This document shows, one piece after another, positions 1-9,092 of a DNA stretch of 29,262 nt. Origin of the DNA: a bacterium (lineage in GTDB: Bacteria; Planctomycetota; UBA11346). Location: assembly GCA_020049615.1 (NCBI GenBank), contig JAIFKN010000216.1, positions 1 through 29,262 of the forward strand. Direction: 5' to 3'. Position numbers and translations under genes: made by a program. Each line of letters opens with the position of its first letter. Within the stretch, counting starts at the first letter, position 1. The notes under the pieces are model-generated. The model ran no database searches. It saw only the letters and a program-made list of their open reading frames with translations, and was not told the origin of the DNA.

Positions 1-84
1 GCGCGCTGAGCAGGACCAGCGATGTCTACGCCCATTGCCCAGGGTAGGGCACCGGGCGGTATGTGGCGTATTTCCGACGGGCTC

Positions 85-975
85 CTAGACCGCCGTCTTG
101 CCGCCGCGGCAGCGGATCAGGTGGTTCAGGCCGTGGACCTGGCCGGTGTACTCGAGGTCGCCGCGGTAGACCGGGTCGTGCCAGCCCTCGATGTCGATCG
201 AGCCCTTGAATCCGTTCTGGCGCAGCTTGCTGATGATGCGGGTCCAGTCGCTGTCGCCGAATCCCGGGGTGCGGTGCCAGCACCATTCGCGCGAGGCGCC
301 GATGCCGTAGCGCGCGATGCGCTGGTGGTCGATGGTCGCGTCCTTGCCGTGGATATGGAAGAGGCGCGCCGCCCAGTCGTCGAGCTGCGGGATGGGATCG
401 CACAGGCGGACCATCTGGTGGCAGGGCTCCCACTCCAGGCCGACGTGCTTGGCGGGCAGGGCGTCGAACATCAGTTGCCAGGCGTCGGGGCCCTGGGCGA
501 TGTTCCAGTCGCCCCCATTCCAGTCGCCGCCCATGGCGCAGTTCTCGAAGGCCAGGCGCACGCCCTTGGCGGCGGCGCGGTCGGCAAGGCGGCCGAACAC
601 CTCCTTGAAGCGCGGGATGCTCTCGGGGATCTTCTTGCCGCGCAGGCGGCCGGCGAAGCCGGAGACGATGTCGGCGCCGAAGTCCTTGGCGTGGTCGATG
701 GCGGCCTCCCAGCCGGCCAGGGTCTTCTGGTCGATCTCGGTGGTCTCGAGCGGATTGCCGAACACGCCGATGGTGCTGATCACAGCGTTGGTGCCGTCCA
801 GCGTCTTGCGCACCTGCTCGGCCAGGCGCGGCAGCTGGGTGTCGCCGAGCTGCTGCCAGAAGGTGATCGAAAAGCTCTCGAAGCCGTGCGGCAGGAGGAA
901 CTTCAGCTTGTCGACGGTGTCGGCGCCGCCGCCGACCAGGGTGCCGATGCGGATGTCGTGGAGGGGATGGGGCAT
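85..975 (-). CDS. Sugar phosphate isomerase/epimerase-like TIM-barrel protein
   Basis: A 296-residue protein of the xylose isomerase-like/AP endonuclease 2 TIM-barrel superfamily, probably a cytoplasmic isomerase or epimerase acting on a sugar, inositol or keto-sugar. Visible family signatures, in order, are FENCAMGGDW, LEWEPCHQ, HIHGKD and IEGWHDP, which supply the Glu/His/Asp residues that usually bind the divalent metal at the barrel mouth. The start at 975 (MPHPLHDIRIG) is preferred to farther upstream ATGs because AGGA lies 8 nt before it and similarity begins here. It is downstream of a Gfo/Idh/MocA dehydrogenase on the same strand. That pairing is common in PVC and Bacteroidetes gene sets for unusual sugars. 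The gap of about 175 bp between the two holds a repeat, so a single transcript is uncertain. The exact substrate cannot be read from sequence. Confidence 0.85.
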   Translation of the reverse strand: MPHPLHDIRIGTLVGGGADTVDKLKFLLPHGFESFSITFWQQLGDTQLPRLAEQVRKTLDGTNAVISTIGVFGNPLETTEIDQKTLAGWEAAIDHAKDFGADIVSGFAGRLRGKKIPESIPRFKEVFGRLADRAAAKGVRLAFENCAMGGDWNGGDWNIAQGPDAWQLMFDALPAKHVGLEWEPCHQMVRLCDPIPQLDDWAARLFHIHGKDATIDHQRIARYGIGASREWCWHRTPGFGDSDWTRIISKLRQNGFKGSIDIEGWHDPVYRGDLEYTGQVHGLNHLIRCRGGKTAV

Positions 976-1032
976 GGGGTGGTTCCTAGCGTGTGGGGAT
1001 GGTGTGTATGGGTGGTCGGGCGCCGATCGGTG

Positions 1033-1130
1033 GTGGCGGCATACGATCGGCGAAGCCGATGCCGCCACGGTTTCGGAGGCCCCCGACGAAACCGAACCGA
1101 GACAAAGCCCGGGGGTAGGCCTGAAAGGCC
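1033..1130 (-). repeat. Dispersed intergenic structured repeat, copy A
   Basis: This non-coding stretch between the dehydrogenase and the TIM-barrel gene contains a 10-bp inverted repeat (GTGGCGGCAT at 1033-1042 and ATGCCGCCAC at 1059-1068), then a second small hairpin (GGCC, TGAAA, GGCC at 1118-1130). It aligns without gaps to 13155-13231: positions 1035-1111 match 62 of 77 bases by hand alignment, including AGCCGATGCCGCCACG and GACAAAGCCCG. Both copies have the same orientation relative to the minus-strand genes around them. It may be a REP-like repeat or a structured RNA element; its function is unknown. Confidence 0.65.
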
Positions 1131-1132
1131 GT

Positions 1133-1147
1133 AGGGGCGAAGCCCCT
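1133..1147 (-). terminator. GC hairpin after the dehydrogenase gene
   Basis: AGGGGC-GAA-GCCCCT forms a strong short hairpin that begins 4 nt after the dehydrogenase stop codon. On the minus strand the loop reads CTTCG, a stable UUCG-type loop. No T-run follows, so intrinsic termination is uncertain; it could equally protect the mRNA 3' end. Confidence 0.4.
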
Positions 1148-1150
1148 GGG

Positions 1151-2182
1151 CTAGATGGATTCGATGGCCACGCGGGCGCCTTGCCGTTCGGCGCTGGCGA
1201 TGGCGGCGTGGATGATGGCGAGGGAATGGATGTTGTCGGAACCTGCCGTCATCGGTTCGCGGCCGGCACGGATGCTGGTGATCATGTCGTCGAGGCAGCC
1301 GGCGTGGCCGGTGTGGGCGAGTTGCGGCAGCGGCGGGACGGTGACCTCGCGCTTGGGTTTGAGGAATCCCTCCTTGGCGGTGTCGGTGGCGTCCGCCTTG
1401 ACCTCGTCGCCGCCATCCCAGGTCGCGCTGCCCGAGGTGCAGACCGCGCGCCAGGCGCACTCCCACGAGGTGTTGGCGCCCTCGCTGCACCAGCTGCCGC
1501 GATAGGTGAAGCGGACCCCGCCTTCGCACTCGATGCAGACCAGGGCCGAGGCGCCATGGGCGTACCAGGAGCCCGGGGGATTCCATTCCAGGGCATTGAC
1601 CGCCACCGGCTTGAGTCCGCCGATGTAGCGGCCCTGGTCGACCGAGTGGATCGACATGTCGAGCAGCAGCACATGCTTCATCACGTCGCGGAAGCCGCCG
1701 AAGTGCGCGCCGATGAAGAAGTCGGCGTGAAGCTCAGCCAGTTTGCCGAGCGTGCCGCCCTGCACCGTCTCGCGGAAGCGGCGGATGCCGTTGAGATAGC
1801 GGCGGTTCTGCATCACCGCGTGGACCTTGCCTGCAGTCTTGGCGGCGGCGAGGACGCGCCGCGCGTCGGCCATCGACGAGGCCATCGGCTTTTCGGCCAG
1901 CACATGGCAGCCCTTGGACAGGGCCAGGCAGGCGACATCGGCGTGGGCGTCCGGGATGGTCAGGTCGCAGACCACATCGGGCTTCACCTGGTCGATCATC
2001 TGGGCCAGATCGGCGCCGGTGGCGGCACCCGCGGCGTACTTTCCGGCCCGCTCGGCGGCACGCTTGGGGTCGAGATCGACGAAGCCGACGAGGGCGACGT
2101 CGTCGCGCTTGACCAGGCTGTCGAGCCAGGCGCCAGCGATGCCGCCGCAGCCGGTGATGACGAGTCGCAGGGGAGGTGTCAT
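1151..2182 (-). CDS. Gfo/Idh/MocA family NAD(P)-dependent oxidoreductase
   Basis: A 343-residue cytoplasmic dehydrogenase. The N-terminal Rossmann fold has the dinucleotide motif GCGGIAGAWLDSL near residues 11-23, and the family EKPMA signature (the Lys takes part in catalysis) lies in LAEKPMASSMADARR near residue 97. The C-terminal half is the usual alpha/beta substrate domain with HSVDQ. Such enzymes oxidise or reduce sugars, inositols or related polyols. The gene is divergent from an AraC regulator (73-bp gap), which probably controls it, and is followed on its own strand by a TIM-barrel isomerase-like gene, so the pair may act on the same substrate. Length is normal for the family. The specific substrate cannot be assigned. 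Confidence 0.9.
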   Translation of the reverse strand: MTPPLRLVITGCGGIAGAWLDSLVKRDDVALVGFVDLDPKRAAERAGKYAAGAATGADLAQMIDQVKPDVVCDLTIPDAHADVACLALSKGCHVLAEKPMASSMADARRVLAAAKTAGKVHAVMQNRRYLNGIRRFRETVQGGTLGKLAELHADFFIGAHFGGFRDVMKHVLLLDMSIHSVDQGRYIGGLKPVAVNALEWNPPGSWYAHGASALVCIECEGGVRFTYRGSWCSEGANTSWECAWRAVCTSGSATWDGGDEVKADATDTAKEGFLKPKREVTVPPLPQLAHTGHAGCLDDMITSIRAGREPMTAGSDNIHSLAIIHAAIASAERQGARVAIESI

Positions 2183-2254
2183 GCGGGGCAGGATATGCCC
2201 TGGAAGTCATGCGTCTTGTCCTCGCAATCGGTGGCATTTGTGTTATCGTCCGAC

Positions 2255-3055
2255 ATGCACCTCCTGGCGATCCATGCCAAGCCGTTGAACAACAGCGCCC
2301 GGGTCCGCCATGTGCATGACGACATCGAGATCATGGTGCTGCATAGCGGCAATTGCATCCAGTTGACCCCGGCCGGCGATGTGGCTTGTCGACCGGGAGA
2401 TGTCTACGTTTATCCAGCTGGAACCAGGCATCTCAGCGCGACGGGTCCAGATGAGTCGTACTCGGCCTCGGTGCTGAACGTGCTGCCATCGGATCTTCCA
2501 GGCGAGGCCGGCTCGCTGCTGGCGAGCATCGCCCGGCGCGCTGAACGGGGAAACCGGTTGTCCATCCGTCCATCCACTGGTCGGCAAGTGGCCGCCATCC
2601 TGCACCGGTCCGTCCGCGAGTGGCTGTCGCCGGCTCTGGGGGCGCGCTCGGCCGCGATCGCCATGGTCATGGAGTCGGTCGTCGCGCTTGCCCGTGACAC
2701 GGAAGACGGACCCCCGCCGGCTGCCGCCGGCGAGCAGCACATCGCCGCCGCGGTGCGCTGGCTTGAGGACTACTGGATGCGCGAGGTCAGCATCGCTGAA
2801 CTGGTCGCGCTCGGTTCGCTGGGGCGTTCGCAGTTCCTTGCCCGTTTCCGCTCGGCGACCGGTGCGTCCGTCGGGCAGATGCTCCTGCGGATCCGCCTGC
2901 GCGAGGCCCAGCGCATGATGCGCGAGGGCCGCTGCAACCTGCTGGAGATCAGCCTGGCCTGCGGCTTCGGCAGCCAGAGCCATTTCAACCACCGCTTCAG
3001 GCAGGCGACCGGGATGAGTCCGCGGGCATGGATGGCTCTTCCCGCTCCAGGCTGA
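2255..3055 (+). CDS. AraC family transcriptional regulator with N-terminal cupin domain
   Basis: A 266-residue regulator. The N-terminal cupin sensor has HVHDDIEIMVL and CRPGDVYVYPAGTRH (about residues 20-65). The C-terminal AraC double helix-turn-helix spans about residues 168-262 and ends in the typical CGFGSQSHFNHRFRQATGMSPRAW. The ATG at 2255 fits the start of the cupin; an in-frame ATG at 2195 would add 20 residues without recognisable similarity. The gene is divergent from the Gfo/Idh dehydrogenase, and the 73-bp gap is the expected place for its operator, so it most likely senses a sugar and controls the dehydrogenase/isomerase genes. The HEAT-repeat gene follows 16 bp downstream, so co-transcription is likely. 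Confidence 0.88.
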   Translation: MHLLAIHAKPLNNSARVRHVHDDIEIMVLHSGNCIQLTPAGDVACRPGDVYVYPAGTRHLSATGPDESYSASVLNVLPSDLPGEAGSLLASIARRAERGNRLSIRPSTGRQVAAILHRSVREWLSPALGARSAAIAMVMESVVALARDTEDGPPPAAAGEQHIAAAVRWLEDYWMREVSIAELVALGSLGRSQFLARFRSATGASVGQMLLRIRLREAQRMMREGRCNLLEISLACGFGSQSHFNHRFRQATGMSPRAWMALPAPG

Positions 3056-3071
3056 CGACGCAGCATCCGGC

Positions 3072-4025
3072 ATGGCCAAGGCCAAGCGATTCGAAGCAGA
3101 ACTGCGCGCTGCCGAGGCGCTGCGCCAAGCGCCGGATCCTGTCGGTATCGCCGATGCGCTCGCCCACCGCAGCGGCCTGATCGTCGCTCCGGCGGCCCGC
3201 GCCATCGGGGCGCACCGGCTCGTGGGTTTCGAGGATCGCATGCTGGCCGCGCTCGAACGGCTCTACCTCGATCCGGTCGAGCATGATCCGCAATGCCGCG
3301 GCAAGCTTGCGCTGGTCTCCGCCCTCGACGAACTCGGCTCTGGCGAGGCTGGTCCGTTCCTGCGCGCGGCCCGCCATGTGCAGTTGGAGCCCGTCTGGGG
3401 CGGCAGCCAGGACAGCGCCCCGCCGCTGCGCATCCGCGCCGCGCAGGCGCTGGTCCGGCTCGGGCATCATGGCATCTACCGGCTGCTGGGCGACCTGCTG
3501 GTGGACCCGGTGGGGGAGGTGCGCGGGGCGGCGGCGCAGATGCTCGGCGCGATCGGCGGCGAACGCGCCGCACTGCTGCTGCGGCTGCGCTTGACGGTCG
3601 GCGACGCGGATACCGACGTGCTGGCCGACTATGCCGGCGGACTGCTCGCATGCGAAGGGCCTGAAGGCGTGCCTCCGGTCGTCATGCTGCTGGAGCACGA
3701 TGATCGCGCGGTGGCGGGTGGCGCGGCTTTGGCGCTCGGCGCCTCGCGATTATCCGAGGCGCTCGTCCCGTTGCGCGCCGCGCTGGCGACCGTGGAGGAT
3801 AGGCAGCTATGCCGCACCCTGATCGACGCCATCTCCCTCCTGCGCAGCGAGGCGGCGGCCGAGGTTCTGCTGGATCTGGTCGCGAGCGGCGACGGCGAGG
3901 AGGCCCTGGCTGCGGCCAAAGGCCTGCGCCTGTATCGCGATCGCCACGCGATCGGGCAACGTGCCGCCGGAGCGATCGCGGCCCGGCATGATCCGCGGCT
4001 GACCGCGATCTGGCAGCAGGCCTGA
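3072..4025 (+). CDS. HEAT-repeat protein of unknown function
   Basis: A 317-residue soluble protein made of helical pairs resembling HEAT/PBS-lyase-type repeats. Examples are LRIRAAQALVRLG, VGEVRGAAAQMLGAIGG, DRAVAGGAALALGAS and SEAAAEVLLDLVASGDGEEAL. It has no signal peptide or membrane segment. Such scaffolds usually mediate protein-protein contacts; no catalytic motif is visible. The start at 3072 is 16 bp after the AraC stop, so the two probably share a transcript, and its 3' end meets the convergent second AraC gene with only a few bases between. No specific role can be given. Confidence 0.75.
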   Translation: MAKAKRFEAELRAAEALRQAPDPVGIADALAHRSGLIVAPAARAIGAHRLVGFEDRMLAALERLYLDPVEHDPQCRGKLALVSALDELGSGEAGPFLRAARHVQLEPVWGGSQDSAPPLRIRAAQALVRLGHHGIYRLLGDLLVDPVGEVRGAAAQMLGAIGGERAALLLRLRLTVGDADTDVLADYAGGLLACEGPEGVPPVVMLLEHDDRAVAGGAALALGASRLSEALVPLRAALATVEDRQLCRTLIDAISLLRSEAAAEVLLDLVASGDGEEALAAAKGLRLYRDRHAIGQRAAGAIAARHDPRLTAIWQQA

Positions 4026-4029
4026 GGAA

Positions 4030-4863
4030 TCAGGCCCAGCGGCTCGGCGGCACGCCGACATGGGCCCGGAACTGGGCGCTGAACTCGAAGGGCGAAGGAT
4101 AGCCGAGTTCGGCCGCCACCGCCTGGACGCTCAGGCCGGAGCGCAGCAGGGCGCAGGCGCGGTCGATGCGGCGGCGGATGCGGTAACGGTGCGGCGGCAG
4201 GCCGGTGCGGCGGCGGAACTCCTTGCGGAAGCGCTCGTAGGGGAGTTCGCGTGAGGCGCACCAGGCCTCGAGGTCGATACGCCGCGAACTCTCCTCGGCC
4301 AGCAGGCGGCAGGCTTCGTCGACCGGATCGGCAGTCGGGGCGGGCGGCGCGGCCCCGGCCATGGCATCGACGGCGACGGCGATGATGCGGGCCGCCATCC
4401 GGGGCAGATCACGATCGGTCGCGTCCGCCAGATGGCCTACCAGATCCAGCATGCGGTTCTGGATATCGCTGCGCGGCGGCAAGGCCCAGGCCGGCGGATC
4501 CTGCGGCAGGATGCGCAGTTCGGCGAGGGGGCGATGGAGCCTGGCGCTGAGTTCGACGAACACCTCCTGCCAATCGGAGGACGGATCGAGGTAGGTCGAA
4601 TGGACGATGCCGGGTAGGCGTTGGAAACACCAGCCTGAACCGATATCCCATCCACGTCCCTGCTGGTCGAGGTAACGCCCCCGACCACGCAGGACCAGGA
4701 TCAGCGACCAGGCCTCCATGCGTCGTTCGCGCATGTCGACCGCGATCCCGCCCTTGGCCATCACGCCGGCGCCGATGCGATCGAAGTCCCCCCGTCCGAG
4801 GGAGCGGTAGACCATCCGCACCGGTGCTTCCATATTCCATATGCTCGTGCCCAGATCACCCAT
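4030..4863 (-). CDS. AraC family transcriptional regulator next to the beta-galactosidase
   Basis: About 277 residues. The N-terminal cupin-like sensing region includes MEAWSLILVLRGRGRY and a GSGWCFQRLPGIVHS stretch. The C-terminal AraC DNA-binding domain ends in AVAAELGYPSPFEFSAQFRAHVGVPPSRW, with the second helix-turn-helix clear. The start is uncertain: the ATG at 4863 (MGDLGTSIW) is chosen, the ATG at 4833 is an alternative, and an open frame up to 5001 would overlap the beta-galactosidase coding region and is unlikely. It is divergent from that gene across about 50 bp, so it probably regulates it in response to a galactoside or related sugar. Its HTH sequence differs clearly from the first AraC protein, so the two are not recent duplicates. 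Confidence 0.83.
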   Translation of the reverse strand: MGDLGTSIWNMEAPVRMVYRSLGRGDFDRIGAGVMAKGGIAVDMRERRMEAWSLILVLRGRGRYLDQQGRGWDIGSGWCFQRLPGIVHSTYLDPSSDWQEVFVELSARLHRPLAELRILPQDPPAWALPPRSDIQNRMLDLVGHLADATDRDLPRMAARIIAVAVDAMAGAAPPAPTADPVDEACRLLAEESSRRIDLEAWCASRELPYERFRKEFRRRTGLPPHRYRIRRRIDRACALLRSGLSVQAVAAELGYPSPFEFSAQFRAHVGVPPSRWA

Positions 4864-4912
4864 GGGCAAGCGGGGAGTCGCAGGCATATCCTCGCCGTCC
4901 GAGGACCCCGCC

Positions 4913-7900
4913 ATGGCCGCCAAGCCCGTCTCCAAGACCGCCACCGTCACCGCCAAGGACAGCCTGATCCCCTGGCTGACGCCCGAGCTCACCGGCATCA
5001 ACCGGCTGCGCGGACGTGCCTTCGGCTACGGCTATGCCAGCGCCGACGACGCGCTGCGCGGGGTCAAGCCGCAGGTCCGCTCGCTCGACGGGACCTGGAA
5101 GTTCAAGGTCCTGGATCGGCCCGAGGACACCCCGGCCGACTTCCCCTCGCCGGCGCTCAAGGATGCCGGCTGGCATCACCATGCAGGGCTTCGGCAAGCC
5201 GATCTACACCAATGTGAAGATGCCCTGGACCAGCCGCTATCCGGAGGTGCCCGAGCAGAACCCCACCGGTCTCTACCGCGTCCGCTTCGAGGTGCCGCGC
5301 AACTGGTCGGGCAAGCGCCTGGTCCTGCGTTTCGGATCGATCGAGAGCGTCGGCAGCATCTGGGTCAACGGCATCGCGATCGGCATGACCAAGGATTCGC
5401 GCCTGCCCAGCGAGTTCGACATCACCGCGGTGGCCAAACCCGGCGAGAACCTGCTCGCCGTGCAGGTCATCCAGTGGTCGGACTGCACCTTCATCGAGGA
5501 CCAGGACCAGTGGTGGCAGGCCGGCATCGCGCGCGAGGTCGAGTTGCTGGCCTATCCGCAGGTGCACATCGAGGACGTCTTCGCCAAGGCCGGCTTTGAC
5601 CAGGTGAAGGGTTCCGGCGCCCTTGACCTCAAGGTGCGCGTGCACGCCACGCCGGCCAAGGGCTGGAAGGTCCGTGCCCGCCTGTTCGACGCCAAGGGCA
5701 AGGCTGCGTTGAAGAAGCCGCTCGAGGTCGAGGTCCCCTGGTTCGAGGCCAAGGATCCGCATTGGCAGGAGGAGCACGTCGCCAAGGCGAAGGCGGATCT
5801 GGCCAAGGTCGAGCCCTGGTCGCACGAGTCGCCGACGCTCTACACCCTGGTCGTCACGCTGGTCGACGCGGCCGGCAAGGAGACCGACCACGCCCGCCAG
5901 CGGGTCGGCTTCCGCACCGTCGAGATCAAGGACCGCTCGCTGCTGCTGAACGGCAAGCGGGTGTTCATCCGCGGCGCCAACCGCCACGAGAACCACGACC
6001 GTCATGGCAAGGTGGTCGATGAGGCGACCACGCTGCGCGACATCCAGGTGCTCAAGCAGTTCAACTTCAACGCCGTGCGCACCTCGCACTACCCGCCGCA
6101 TCCGCGCTTCTTCGACCTGTGCGACGAGCACGGCATCCTCTGCATCGACGAGACCAACCTCGAGGCGCACCACCACTACCACGACATCTGCAACGATCCG
6201 CGGTACGCCCTCGCCTTCCTCGACCGCGGCAGCCGCATGGTCCTGCGTGACCGCAACCATCCCTCGATCATCATCTGGTCGCTGGGCAATGAGACCGGCT
6301 ACGGCCCCAACCACGACGCCATGGCCGGCTGGATGCGGCATGCTGACGGCTCGCGCATCATGCATTACGAAGGCGCCATCGCGGTGGCGGGCTGGGACAA
6401 GGGCCACGCCGGCTCCGACCTAGTCTGCCCGATGTACCCGGCGCCCAAGGACCTGGTCAACTGGGCGACCACGACCAAGGACTGGCGGCCGCTGATCATG
6501 TGCGAGTACGCCCACGCCATGGGCAACTCCTGCGGCGGCCTGGCCGATTACTGGCAGGCCTTCGAGAACACCCCGGGCATGCAGGGCGGCTTCATCTGGG
6601 AACTGCTGGACCACGGCATCCGCAAGCGCCTCGGCGAGGACATGCCGGTCGGCGCCGAGGCTGACGCCAAGCCGAGCGGTCGCACGCCGGACATCGGCTG
6701 GCCAGGTGACCAGGAGTATTGGGCCTACGGCGGCGACTTCGGCGAGGCGACGCACGACACCAATTTCGTCTGCGACGGCCTGGTCTGGCCGGACCGCACC
6801 CCGCACACCCCGATGTGGGAGGCGAAGGTGCTGTTCCAGCCGCTGGCGGTACGCCTGCTCAATGCCGCCCAGCGCGCGGTGCAGATCCGCTCGAAGCTCG
6901 ACTTCATCACCACCGCGCATCTTGCCGGCATCTGGGAACTGACCGTCGACGGCGTGGTCGTCGATGGCGGCAAGCTGCCCAAGCTGGAGCTGAAGCCCGG
7001 CGGGACCCGGCAGATCCAGGTCGCCTGCGGCAATCCGCGGGTCAAACCCGGCCAGGAGGTGCATCTCACGCTGCGTTGGCGCGACAGCCGGGCGATGCCG
7101 CTGACCGGCAAGGACCACGAGGTCGCCTGGGCGCAGTTCGCCCTGCCGGCCGAGGCCGAGGCGCCTTCCGCCCCGGCGGTGATCACTCCGCGCGGGCGCT
7201 TGGCCATCGCGCAAGGCAAAGCGGCGATCACCATCGCCGGCGAGGGGGTCGAGGTCGCGATCGATCGCGCGACCGGGCGCCTGACCGCGTGGAATGTCGG
7301 CGGAGCCGACCTGCTCAGCGCCGGGCCGCAACCCTGCGTGTGGCGGGCGCCGACCGACAACGATGGCATCCGCATGTGGGACATGAACCGCACCCCGCCG
7401 AAGAACCCGAATAATCCGTGGGAGTGCAAGCCGGTCCGCCGTTGGATGATCGCCCGTCTCGACGAGGCCCAGACCATGGTGGAGAAGCTCTCCGCCCGTG
7501 CCGCCGGCGGCGGCGCCGAGGTCGTCGTGCGCACCCGCACCTGGGGGCACGACAAGGTCAAGGCGATCATCGCCGAGCACCGCCTGCGGGTCGGTGCCGA
7601 TGGCGCGCTGGCCTGGAGCCACCGCTTCGACGTGCACAAGGACCTGCCGGATCTGCCGCGCATCGGCGTGCAGTTGCTACTGCCGGCTGGACTCGAGCAG
7701 CTCGAATGGCTCGGCCTCGGCCCGCATGAGACCTACTGCGACCGCCGCACCTGCGGCCAGGTCGGGCGCTTCGGCTCCAGCGTGCTGGAGCAGTACATCC
7801 CGCACATCATGCCGCAGGAGCACGGCCACCATTGCGATACGCGCTGGCTCAGCCTGCGCCGGGCCGACGGCAGCGGTGTGCTGGTCAGCGGCGCGCCGAT

Positions 7901-8147
7901 GCTGGAGTTCAACGCCAGCCGCTTCGACCAGATGGATCTGACCAAGGCGCGGCACACCACCGACGTGAAGGACAGTGGGTACGTCCACCTGCACCTCGAT
8001 GCCGCCCATCGCGGTCTCGGCACTGCCAGCTGCGGCCCCGACGCCTTCGAGCAGTACCGGGTCAAGCCCGGCCAGCGCTACCAACTGGCCTACCGCCTGA
8101 TCCCGTTGGCCAGGGGCGAGGATCCGGCCGCCAAGCACCGCGGCTGA
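4913..8147 (+). CDS. Beta-galactosidase, glycoside hydrolase family 2, with an N-terminal frameshift
   Basis: A GH2 enzyme of LacZ size (about 1,075 codons) hydrolysing beta-galactosides. ATG 4913 has GAGGA at 4901-4905. The first part (MAAKPVSKT through LDGTWKFKVLDRPEDTP to DAGW) is read in one frame. From about 5175 the protein continues in another frame (TMQGFGKPIYTNVKMPWTSRYP) to 8147. The break lies where the family normally has a short VP-x-x-W stretch between DAGW and the MQGF-like motif, so a deletion of 3n+2 bases (perhaps 14 or 17) fits better than a single-base error. Catalytic motifs are intact in the long part: WSLGNETGYG (acid/base Glu) and MCEYAHAMGNS (nucleophile Glu), with a C-terminal domain 5 present. 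No signal peptide is visible. Either a pseudogene, an internally initiated protein (ATG 5181), or an assembly error. Confidence 0.88.
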
Positions 8148-8168
8148 GCCGCGAGCACAGGGCGCTTC

Positions 8169-8184
8169 GTCGGGTTCCGACTTT
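8169..8184 (+). terminator. Weak hairpin between convergent genes
   Basis: GTCGG-GTT-CCGAC followed by TTT lies 22 bp after the beta-galactosidase stop, in the 64-bp gap between two convergent genes. The stem is only 5 bp, so this is a modest candidate terminator. Confidence 0.35.
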
Positions 8185-8211
8185 GGATCGGCGAGGCGTC
8201 GGCGACACTGG

Positions 8212-9036
8212 TCAGGGGCTGGTCCAATCCTCGCCCCAGACCATCGCGCCGCCGACATGCCCGGTCCAGGCGACCAGGCCGGCGGTGATCAGCAGGACGG
8301 CGAACAGCGGCCAGCGCCTGAGTGGCACCCATCGCATCGCGAGGAGCATGCCGCTGGCGGTCAGCGAACCCACCAGGGTCAGCCAGCCGAGCAGTTCGTG
8401 CCGCTCGAGCATGACCGGATCCTGTCCGCCCTCCAGGTTGATGCCCGAGATGATGGCCGTGACCGCGCCGAGACTGCCGGTGACGACGAGGAAGGCGGTG
8501 GCTGGTTTCCAGCGCTCGCCTCGCACCAGCACCAGGAATTCGGCCAGGACGGCGAGCAGCAGGGCGGCGATCGGCAGATGGACCAGCACCGGATGCAGCC
8601 GGCCGAGGAAGGGTGGCAGCGGTGGGGGCGGGGCGGCATCGACGACTGCGGCAGATGCGTCGGGCCATGGCGCTCCGATGGCGACCCAGTGTTCGAAATC
8701 CTTGATGATCTCGTCCGGCAGTTTTGCTTTCGGCGGCATGTTCAGGTCGCTGTCGCCCTCGTAGCGCAGCGAGCGCAGCAGCGAGCTCTTCACCAGGTCG
8801 CCAGGGATGACCGCCGGCCCTTCGTCGTAGCCGCCGGCGAGCAGCGCCTCGAGCGAGTCGACCTTCAGGCCTCCGTAGCGCTTCTTGCCGCCATGGCATT
8901 CGTGGCAGTGCTGGACCAGCACCGGACGGATCTTCGCCTCGAAGAAGGCGGCGGCCGACGGATTCGGACCGACTCGCACGGCGCCTTCGGCGGCAAACGA
9001 GGCGGCCAGGACGAGGAGCAGGAGCAGGCTGCGCAT
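8212..9036 (-). CDS. Membrane protein with PSCyt1-type cytochrome c domain and DUF2231
   Basis: A 274-residue envelope protein. Residues 1-18 (MRSLLLLLVLAASFAAEGA) are a signal peptide. An extracytoplasmic domain of the planctomycete cytochrome C (PSCyt1) type follows, with the heme motif CHECH, then GGLKVDS, a PGDLVKSSLLRSLR stretch, NMPPKAKLP and a final WVAIGAPWPD. After a proline linker (APPPPLPP) comes DUF2231, with LHPVLVHLPIAALL and four membrane segments. It is probably a membrane electron-transfer protein; the partner is unknown. The ATG at 9036 is used because it begins the signal peptide. Architecture is characteristic of Planctomycetes and Verrucomicrobia and supports the lineage inference. 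It lies 56 bp downstream of the penicillin-binding protein gene on the same strand. Confidence 0.85.
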   Translation of the reverse strand: MRSLLLLLVLAASFAAEGAVRVGPNPSAAAFFEAKIRPVLVQHCHECHGGKKRYGGLKVDSLEALLAGGYDEGPAVIPGDLVKSSLLRSLRYEGDSDLNMPPKAKLPDEIIKDFEHWVAIGAPWPDASAAVVDAAPPPPLPPFLGRLHPVLVHLPIAALLLAVLAEFLVLVRGERWKPATAFLVVTGSLGAVTAIISGINLEGGQDPVMLERHELLGWLTLVGSLTASGMLLAMRWVPLRRWPLFAVLLITAGLVAWTGHVGGAMVWGEDWTSP

Positions 9037-9092
9037 GGCGGTTTGTATCCTCGTCGGCCGTCGGCAGCCAGCGCGGGGATCCGGCGACCGCG

